Shown piece after piece: positions 55,814 to 64,000 of a DNA stretch of 64,000 nucleotides. The notes under the pieces are model-generated. The model was not told the DNA's origin. It did no database searches and saw nothing but the letters and a program-made list of their open reading frames with translations. The translations under genes were made by a program, and so were the position numbers. How positions within the stretch are numbered: the first letter of the stretch is position 1; every line of letters starts with the position of its first letter. The stretch spans positions 47,088,440 to 47,152,439 of the forward strand of contig OX485807.1 of the NCBI GenBank assembly GCA_950295325.1, given 5' to 3'. The stretch comes from Polytrichum commune (taxonomy: Eukaryota; Streptophyta; Polytrichopsida; Polytrichales; Polytrichaceae).

Positions 55814-56354
55814 TTCAACTTTTTAGAATGATTAAATTACATATTATAATAAATCTTTGATTTGACTTGGAACTCCAATGCTTTTAGATGGTCACTTTAC
55901 CTTGAGTGTCTTGCATTTGAGTTTGTATGAGGTAATATCATCATGAAACATGATATCATTATTATCATTTTTTTTATCATTAATGATATTGATGATATTA
56001 TTATTATGTTATTGATTCTTCAAAATGAATATGTAAAGGATAATTTTCACTGCCCCTCCCCTAGGTACATGTCAATATTCGAATTAAAAACTTATAAACA
56101 ATCTCAATATCCAAATTTCAATAGACATAAATTCTAAAATACAAATAATAAATTCTAAATAAATATACCAATTTATGTGGCTTTTGTTTTCCGCTACCTA
56201 GTAAATCATCTATTGTCGTCAATAGTTGAGTGGAGCATTTTGGAGCCTTCAATATATGATTAAAAGACTTGGAACATGCTGTCATTCCTCATAAAGCCTC
56301 AAAAAGCAAGTGCCATAAGCAAGATAATTTGTTTGGTTTGTTGCCAAGTGGCAA

Positions 56355-56737
56355 GTACACCTTGACCTCCCTAGTATCACGCATGTGGCAACCACTATGC
56401 ATGTGATAATAAGGAGGTCTGTAGTATTAACTTGGAAGCATGAAACCAGAGAATTAGTGTAGCATGTGACAATACAAAATGACACAAAATCAACATTGCA
56501 GTAATAATAATAATGACAACATGGTGCGTGTGAGCGTGTGGTGTGAATTCTTGGGTGGATTAATTGAATGCCAAAACCCATAATATATGGGAGGGATTGC
56601 GACAACATGGAGGGAGATCTAAACTAAGCACATCTGTTCCCTAGGGTTTCGGGATAAAAGAGGGAAGTGACATCATGTATGGTCATATTATGGAAGGTGA
56701 CATTGTGGAGGGTGATATTAAGGAGGTTAGGGTGTAC
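56355..56737. mobile_element. MITE-like element, copy b
   Basis: Duplicate of 946-1346 with a short internal deletion in an ATAATGACAATAA microsatellite. Same inverted ends. Confidence 0.55.
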
Positions 56738-58152
56738 ACTCCAACAAGAAGATTGTGCGTCTAGAAAATTGTACAAGTGTCATGGTGAAAATGCACTTGT
56801 GTTGCGCAAATTGCGCAAAGGCTACTTCAAGTAGCTGCTATAATTTTCCCTACGAGACTACTTCAAGTAGATGCTATGATTCTCCCTACGAGACTACTAG
56901 GGCCGTAAAGGAGGAGGCTGTAACGACACAGTGCAGTCTACTAGGACAAGCGTAGGACTAGCAGTTACTTACACTGAAGGTTCGGCCTGCGAGAAAATGG
57001 GTGTGGAGTTTCCTTTTTCATGTAAAATAGTCACTATTTCAAGTCAAGGTTCGGGAGATTTTTGAGCTCAACCAGCTAAAATCCGTCCCTTCACAACTTT
57101 TACCGGTTCTCTCAGGATTTGACCAGTTGCAAACTTGTTGCCATTAACTTGGACCGGCCAATATCCTATATTCGTTTCCAAGTGCCGGCTGATTTCCTCT
57201 TCATTGTAATGACAGCCGGCCAGAAACTTGGGCATTGATAAGTAAGCCGGTTTTCCAATGTAGCAAAATTATATCTACAAACAACATACACCATTCAACA
57301 ACAACGTTTAAAGAACATACCAACATACAACAATAATATGTAATGATATCAACATCCAACAACAATGATCAACAATTTATTCATAGCAGGAGTTGAACCT
57401 GAAATAACCCATCAACCGGTTGATGGCCGTGGATTTACTCTTCTATCATACCTAGGTTTGAAAACCTCATATTAGATTTGAGGCCACAACATGATAAAAG
57501 AGTAACCTAACATATCATACTATATACAAAAATGAAAATTCATCAACTGTTAGAGTCAAAATCAACAGTATCATCTTCACGTTCAAGAGGAAAACGTCCT
57601 GAAAGGAATCTTTGTGGATGTGAAAACAACCATCTAAACTTTGTAGAGTTCCTCCATTAAGCTATGGCTTCCATTTGTACGTTATCAAGATCACCACGAA
57701 GATCTTCCATGGACACACTCATAATAAATGCTAAACACTAGCCGTCAACAATGAAATGCAATAATGAAGCAAAAGCTTCGCTTGTCCGCCATTCACCAAA
57801 ACACTACAAGCCTACAACAAACACATAACCTAAACCTTAGAACCAAATGATATCTGGCCCTAGATGAATCAAACCAGATGAAATCCGCCTATTTCACGAT
57901 TCATCCGGGTAAAAATCCTCCTCCTCAAAATGGTTGCCGGTTATAATCTGTTTTTTTTAATTTTAAAAACATCGGTTTCACATCCTCCACTTTCCCAATT
58001 CAACTGGACTTTTCATAAAACCAACCGGCCACCATTACACTAAATACCGGTTCTCCCTAGACATTGTTTCAAGTTTGCCTTCATGAATTGGACTACAGCT
58101 CATGAGTTGCCATTTCCAATTGCATAACATTATTAAGCAGTTCATGTGGGCT

Positions 58153-58225
58153 CCGAGGATATAACCATGGGATGCCGTAGCTTTGGATTTGCACTAGTTG
58201 TGGCATCCCATGGTTATGCTCTCGG
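58153..58225 (+). ncRNA. Fold-back hairpin, duplicate of 2842-2914
   Basis: Both arms and loop match copy 1; flanking bases differ by one substitution. The stem is unchanged. Confidence 0.3.
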
Positions 58226-58372
58226 CCTTTAGATGAACGAACGCACATTGTTTAATAATGTTATGTGCCAATCCGCTTCTCACAAAGTGTATAAAACTGT
58301 CCACTTTTCCCTGTGGACGTGGAATCGAAATTCAAACAATATTGTTAGAAGATTACTACTATCAACACACGT

Positions 58373-58498
58373 AGTTTCATTGATGACTTGGAGTCGGCGA
58401 TGGTTTATGGCCTTTGTGATGAACAACAAAGCAGTCAAGCATTAAAGTTTCAAGCACCGTTTATGGAATGTTCTGTACACATACATTTCAGTTTTTAG
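58373..58498 (+). pseudogene. C-terminal coding remnant, duplicate of 3062-3187
   Basis: Same frame and stop as copy 1 (FIDDLESAMVYGLCDEQQ). Origin as described for copy 1. Confidence 0.4.
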
Positions 58499-60430
58499 AT
58501 GTTCTATACACAAACGCTTCAAATTTTACACGTTGTGTAGATGTATATTTTTATGCACCACATTTGACCTGAAGAGGAGGTCAAATTTAGTGTGCATGCA
58601 AGAAAGAGAAGAAAAAGTGTCACTTGTGGTTAGTTGCCATAATGACTCCCAAGTATTTGGGCACCACAATTCTTGGATGCTTGAGAATGGAAGGTGGTTG
58701 TGTGCACAAATATAAATGAGCAATGAATCTTCTTCAAGAGGACTTCTCCTTTGGACTAGTGCAATCATAATTTTCCACTTTAGCCATGTGGCCGGAGAAT
58801 ACAAGTACACTTTTCTGATGACATACATCCCTTGTTTTTAGTTGAATATCTTTGTCATGGGAGAGTGGTACTAGTGCTAATGACTAAGGCACTCAATAAA
58901 TTGGAACCTTGTCCTACTAGCAACAACCATAGAAGAATTTAGAAACCATGTTAATTATATCTTATAAGAAGACTTGCTTGTGTCTCCAACCCCTTCTCAG
59001 TTGCAAGGATTGCCTTCATTTGATCTACCAAGTCTTGGGCAATGAGTATCAATGAGTCAAGAAACCATCATCAAGTTTATATCTCCTCTCGATTATTGAG
59101 TTGAACATGTTGATAAAACTAGAGTATGGTGTCATCAAAGTGAGGGTTAAGCATTAATTATAACATCAAGTTGTGAAAATTGACAATTTTGTGCAATCTC
59201 AAATTTCACGTGGTAACTAAGCCTATGTTTGTATGTCCAAGAAAAATTAATTCACATTGCAAATTGCAATATAATATTCCATACTCCCTCTCTATATTAT
59301 CAATTTGTGAATCCATATGTCTCAGTTTGTGCAACCACAAGAAAGATAGTGGTTGGATGTTTTGGAGCCAAAGCATGGTTAAGTCAACAAGAAAAGTGGT
59401 ATGCACTTCCATTGTGATACAATTTTCATATATAGTACGGGAATCAAGCTCAAATCTATGCAAGGGCAAACCCCTAACCACAAATAAAATGGAAATAGAA
59501 TATTGGCAGGGCTATATGATTGATTGCACACTTTACCGCACACAACAAAAGCCAACCCAACATTTTTTTTCCCATAAGTGATTGTTTTGTCAAAGCTGCC
59601 AGTATGAAAGGCAATTGATTGGAATAGAGCCTTAATAAAATTGTCGTGTAGCATGACGGAATGTCATTTCGAGACCATGGAGCCCTCCAATGGAGTTGAA
59701 CCAAACATAGTACAAAATGTGTGCCTCGTTAGTATTATGGAGATACGTATAAAATAGATCCTAAACTAGGTGATGGATTTGAGCTAAAACGTGCTTCATT
59801 TCAAAATTTGTTATGATTGGCGTGTATAGTTCAGGTGTTTGGTAAGATCATATTGTATGGTAATGCGCCCCTAATTTTGAAGCAAAATATTTTTTCTTAA
59901 GGTGGTACGTCACCCTCGCTTTCCAAAAACGGACAATTATGAAAGTATATTCTACAAACTTAAGGATCTACTTCTATCATTTATGAATGTAAATCTTGTA
60001 GTTTGCAAATAAGTATATGAAAACATCATGACCCACCTTATTAGTAATTTTAATATGAATCAATATTATTGTTTTGAGTTATAAAACTAGAAAATGTGGC
60101 TACTTGCGCCTCTACACTGATAGGGTACAACTTCGGTTCACTTTACCATGCTTTGGCCCTTTGAAGTTTTGTTAGTAGACATGTAAGTATACATAATCGA
60201 AGATACTCATTTGCTTGAGATAAAGGAGGAGGCCCTAGATCTTACATTTCAAAATGTATCTTTCATTTTGACTTGAAACCCCAACACTTTTAAATGGTCG
60301 TTTCACCCCTAATTTTTTTGCATTTGAGTTCAAACATAGTAATATCACAAAACATGATATTTTATTATTTTCATGGGAATGATTCCTCAAAGTGCCCCCC
60401 CCCCCAAGAAGTACATGTCACTATTCAAAT

Positions 60431-60838
60431 CACGGGTAGATCACTCCATTGTCAAGTTGAACACCACGTGCGACCAAAAAAAATCTTCTTTTGGTAAGTT
60501 GCACCACCAAAATGGGTCAAAATTTTATCAATTTTTTTTCATGAGTAGATATACACAGTACCTATGACACAATCAAAAGTGGTAACTAAATTTGATGATT
60601 TTTTTTTCCATAAAACATACCATTTCTAACTAGAATGACACAGAATTGAACTAAAACAATTACTAAAAAAATAAAGATGACTAAAAATTTCAAAATAGTA
60701 TTCAAAAGATACTATCAATGGTTATGTATATGTAGAAAAAATATCATAAATTTTAAAACTATATATGGCATGTAATATAGGGGTAGCAAACTTTGTCCGC
60801 ACGTGGTGTCAACTTGACAATGAAGTGACCTCCCCGTG
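60431..60838. mobile_element. hAT-like MITE, absent from copy 1
   Basis: 408 bp with ~42-bp imperfect inverted ends beginning CACGGGTAGATCACTCCATT at the left and CACGGGGAGGTCACTTCATT (complement) at the right. The 8-bp flanks ATTCAAAT/ATTCAAAG are a duplication differing at the last base. The paralogous site near 5140 has one ATTCAAA and no insert. An 8-bp duplication fits hAT elements. No coding capacity. Confidence 0.85.
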
Positions 60839-60981
60839 ATTCAAAGAAACAACTTATAAACGGTCTCAATTTTCAAACTTGAATCACTACACAATTGAAA
60901 ATATAAATCATAAATTCTCATAAATATACCAAGTCATCATTGATGGGTGGAGCATTGCGGAGCAGCCCATAATATGCATTA

Positions 60982-61699
60982 AGGTAGAAGGTGCTTAAAC
61001 CAACACTTTAAGCTATTGCACATACATATGGCTATGTGGTTGATATATAAAATATATATTCATATTAGCCTTTGGGCTAAACATAGGTATCAAGAAGAAA
61101 AAACATTTTTAGTCTCAATTGAATATTTGATGAATATTCAAAGTCAAAACTACTAGCTTCCTTATACCAATCCATAGGCCCCGTGTATGGCAACCTCGCA
61201 TATGATGAGGACCCCCACCTTCATTGCCTAGAACCAACACAACATAGCTGGGTACTAGACCCAAACTACATCAAAGCCCAAGTAGTAATGGTATGCAAAG
61301 CCACACGGCTACCTCCATGATTCCTCCCGGTTCGCTTGCAAAACCATCACCTTGCATGCCGGGAACCGACCCCCTTTGCATCCCGGGAAATGACCCTTTT
61401 GTGCTTTGTGGGCCTACCTCCTTGGCGTTGTGAATAGAATGACTATAATAGGCATTGACAAGCCACCCTAATCCCACCTTGAACCAACCCGAGATAGAGT
61501 GGAGCCCGTTACATACCCTACATGAAGGTCATGGAGGCCGCTATGAGGTGGCACCACTAATGGCACCTAAAACCGTCACTCCGTGGGCCCAGACACTCCT
61601 ACACCGCCGGGTACGGTTCATGGTTGTAGAGTGTTGGCAATTGGGGGCGGCTTACAAGTGTTGGTTTTGGATGGGATGTTGGTTTTAGCACCCTCTACT
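60982..61699. mobile_element. PIF/Harbinger-like element, absent from copy 1
   Basis: 718 bp, inverted ends AGGTAGAAGGTGCTTAAACC and (complement) AGTAGAGGGTGCTAAAACC. TTA lies on both sides (60979-60981, 61700-61702). The paralogous site near 5260 has a single TTA and no insert. A TTA duplication fits PIF/Harbinger. No transposase is present. Confidence 0.75.
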
Positions 61700-62056
61700 T
61701 TACTATATAGCCATGCAACCATTACTCTGTAACATGCCCGGAAGGTGTCCATGGAGTTTCCTTTTCATAGAAGGTGCACAGGCGGGGCCTCAAAAGGTCA
61801 ATTTTTTGAGTACCAATCCACTATTCACTGTGGACGTGGAATGTGAAATTACAGAAAAAAACTGGAGTTCGAACAGGACCTCCACTTATATATAACGAGG
61901 CAATTCCTAACTCTAAGAGTCCAAGTAATACTGCACCAGAGCACTTGTGTGGCGCCAACAGTATCCTGCACTTCAACACTGAACATCGAAATCCAAGCTT
62001 CAAGATCGAACAGAGAAACAGTGACAATTGCGAGTGATTAAATAGCTCTGCTAGCA

Positions 62057-63798
62057 ATGGCCGACAAATTAGCTGCAACCAACAGGTTTACATAAATCTC
62101 CTCGATCGATTCTCCTCCTTGAATTTGTAAACCCCACATGGAAGCTCGAGTACAAGGAGTGTTCTTGATTTTCGTCATCTATGCTGTATTAAGGTTCTCA
62201 TTAGGTTTCCATGTGACAACATTGAGCTGAGTCTCCTCCCAACGTAATACTGATGGAGGTTAAATCGAACCCACTTTCAAACAACTTCAATATGTACAAT
62301 CTGTACAAGCAATGTATTCCATTTTCACCATGTATGGTAAATCGATGTTTTCTTCTTGATTTCCACGTGCCAACAATGAGTTGATTCTGATCCTCCATGC
62401 TGATGGATGTTGTCTTTAGTTTTCACTGTGCACAATTCAGTATTGTTGTCTTTGTGATGTCCATGTCATGACGTTATTCAACCGAGTGACGAGGTTGGAT
62501 GGGGCAAGGAATATGTCATGCAAGGTGTTAGAGTTAAACCTTACAGATGCTTGTCTGTAGGTAGATTCAACTTGAAAAACGAGTGAGATTCGGTTGAAGC
62601 ATTGTCACTGAACATTATTAGAATGGAATGGTTGAGGCACTGTCATTGAATATCATTAGAATGTTGTGGTGGAAACGTTGAGTTTAATGATGCGGTGACG
62701 TGAACATCCAGGTGGTGGACGAAGGAAACGGTGGCTGTGGTGACAGGAGCCAACAAAGGTATTGGGTATGTGATCGTGCAAGAGCTCGCCAAGCATGGCC
62801 TCACGGTTGTGCTCACTGCCCGAGATTCTGGCAGGGGAATTGCTGCATTGGAGACATTAAAGAGCGAGGGGCTCAAGAATGTGTATTTCCATCCTTTGGA
62901 GGTTTCGAGCTCGACATCCGCAGAGATGCTCGCAGCCTGGCTCAAGGATGAGTTTGGTGGAATTGACATCCTTGTGAGTGTTTCTAGGCCTCTCAAATGG
63001 TCATTCAACTCCATCTGTGACACTTGTTGATTGAAGGTTCCAAGTTCTTGAGTGTTTTGGTACCACAAGGGCAAAAAGCTAAGTTGAGCATTATTGCAAC
63101 CTTAAAGATGGGGAGCCTGGCTTAATGATGCATTTGGTAGTATTGATAACCTAAGGCTTGTAAATAAGGTATGTGGGTGTTTTCATGCTCTCCACCTTCT
63201 ACATAACAAAACTTCTGTTGCATTAGCAAATCTACGATGAAGCATTGGCAAAAATCAGATTCAGAAATTGTTGATTCCTTGGATAAATACATAGGTCCTC
63301 TTGATTTTGTACGCTAATGAGCATGAAGTAGCGAATCAAATTTGAAGACGTGGTCTGATCTCTTGTAAACATGTGTCTTTATGGTGTGTGTTCCTTGATC
63401 CTTACCAAACCACACACCAATCGAATATAGGTGTTCAATCAAGAAAGGTAACCAAATGACACCCGCATACCTTTAATTCAGGCTTCTCAAAATCTCATCG
63501 ATCTCCAGATCTGTAAAATTTTGGAGTCAGCAAGGGTTCCGAGTTTTTGACTGTTTTGGTGATGCAAGGATGAAGTGAACCCGAGCGTTAATATTGCAAT
63601 ATCAATGGTGTCAACGAGCAGGTAAACAATGCAGGAGTGAACCTGCTCTCACACGAGTATGAGAAAGGTTTGACAATGCTCAATACAAACTACTTTGGGG
63701 TGAAGAATGTCATCAAAGCATTGTTCCCTCTGCTGAGACCTAATTCTCCTGCTGGAGCACGTATTGTGAATGTTTCGTCACAACTCGGACTACTGGAG
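62057..63798 (+). CDS. Short-chain dehydrogenase/reductase, copy 2 (3' end beyond window)
   Basis: Exons 62057-62085, 62712-62973 and 63622-63798 match copy 1 in size and splice sites; the last exon with the YxxxK site lies past the window. It has TGANKGIG, the more usual form of the loop (copy 1 has TGGNKGIG), and no stop in the visible exons. It may be the functional paralogue. Same likely role: NADPH-dependent carbonyl reductase-like SDR. Confidence 0.8.
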
Positions 63799-64000
63799 GT
63801 ATGGATGCCCTACCATCTTTGAATATGGGTCTCACTATGATGACACTTTTAATTCATGTGAAATTAGTACATGTTTGTTGCATGTGCCAAACGATTTATT
63901 CGAGTCCTTCCACTACAAGCATATGAGCCTTGGACAATCAACCTACGTCACTAAAAACTTGTCCTATGTCATTAGAAAGTTTGCATATTAACACAATGGC

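Larger units (their letters stand above)
55911..64000. repeat. Segmental duplication copy 2 (runs off the window)
   Basis: Same order and orientation as 481-5296 plus 34688 onward, with a few percent substitutions. It lacks the 29.4-kb CACTA-borne insertion and the 70-bp insert of copy 1. It has two insertions of its own (60431-60838, 60982-61699). Confidence 0.93.

Overview
The window is nuclear DNA of a land plant, most likely a non-seed plant such as a moss, liverwort or lycophyte. The plant call is well supported; the lineage is only a guess. Evidence: GT-AG introns, short runs of TTTAGGG, a copia element whose primer-binding site matches the anticodon arm of initiator Met-tRNA, and an intron-rich short-chain dehydrogenase/reductase (SDR) gene whose N-terminus resembles bryophyte members. 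Genes are sparse and mobile DNA fills most of the window.

Framework. A segmental duplication appears twice. Copy 1 is 481-5296 plus 34688-about 37010. Copy 2 is 55911-64000 and runs off the end. Each carries an SDR gene (35012-38401 and 62057-63798+) and decayed sequence upstream. The two copies serve as each other's empty sites, which lets several insertions be placed to the base.

Nested insertions in copy 1. (1) A CACTA-type element, 5297-34687, has perfect 20-bp inverted ends and a 3-bp target duplication (CAT). (2) Inside it lies a minus-strand Ty3/gypsy element (about 6104-34165, 0.4-kb LTRs). It encodes Gag and protease fused to a cytosine-C5 DNA methyltransferase; then comes an in-frame TAG in a readthrough-type context, then RT, RNase H, integrase and a C-terminal PHD finger. 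(3) Inside its gag gene sits an 18.3-kb DNA transposon, 14078-32362, with 28-bp inverted ends and a 4-bp duplication (CTAC). (4) Inside that element's transposase-like gene is a 956-bp insertion, 28995-29950.

The 18.3-kb transposon is the most unusual part. It has two divergent genes. The minus-strand gene (20878-15377, at least four coding exons) reads as a ParB-like domain, a degenerate DNA-methylase-like region, a charged coiled coil and an FCP1/NIF-type HAD phosphatase-like domain. The plus-strand gene (27631-31705) resembles an uncharacterised family with a possible D-D-D catalytic core. About 20 copies of a CpG-dense palindrome, core ACGGACGCGCGTCCGT, lie in introns and gene-flanking DNA of both genes. 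Some are in exact 135-bp and 95-bp tandem arrays.

Right half. 38.4-47.1 kb has no recognisable gene but holds two arrays of ~60-bp units built on another palindrome. An intact Ty1/copia element, 47143-54314, has LTRs that look identical, a 5-bp duplication (GTAAC), one uninterrupted gag-pol frame and a leader with ~20 copies of a 120-bp repeat in 9-unit higher-order blocks. Copy 2 of the duplication then follows, carrying two insertions absent from copy 1 (60431-60838 and 60982-61699).
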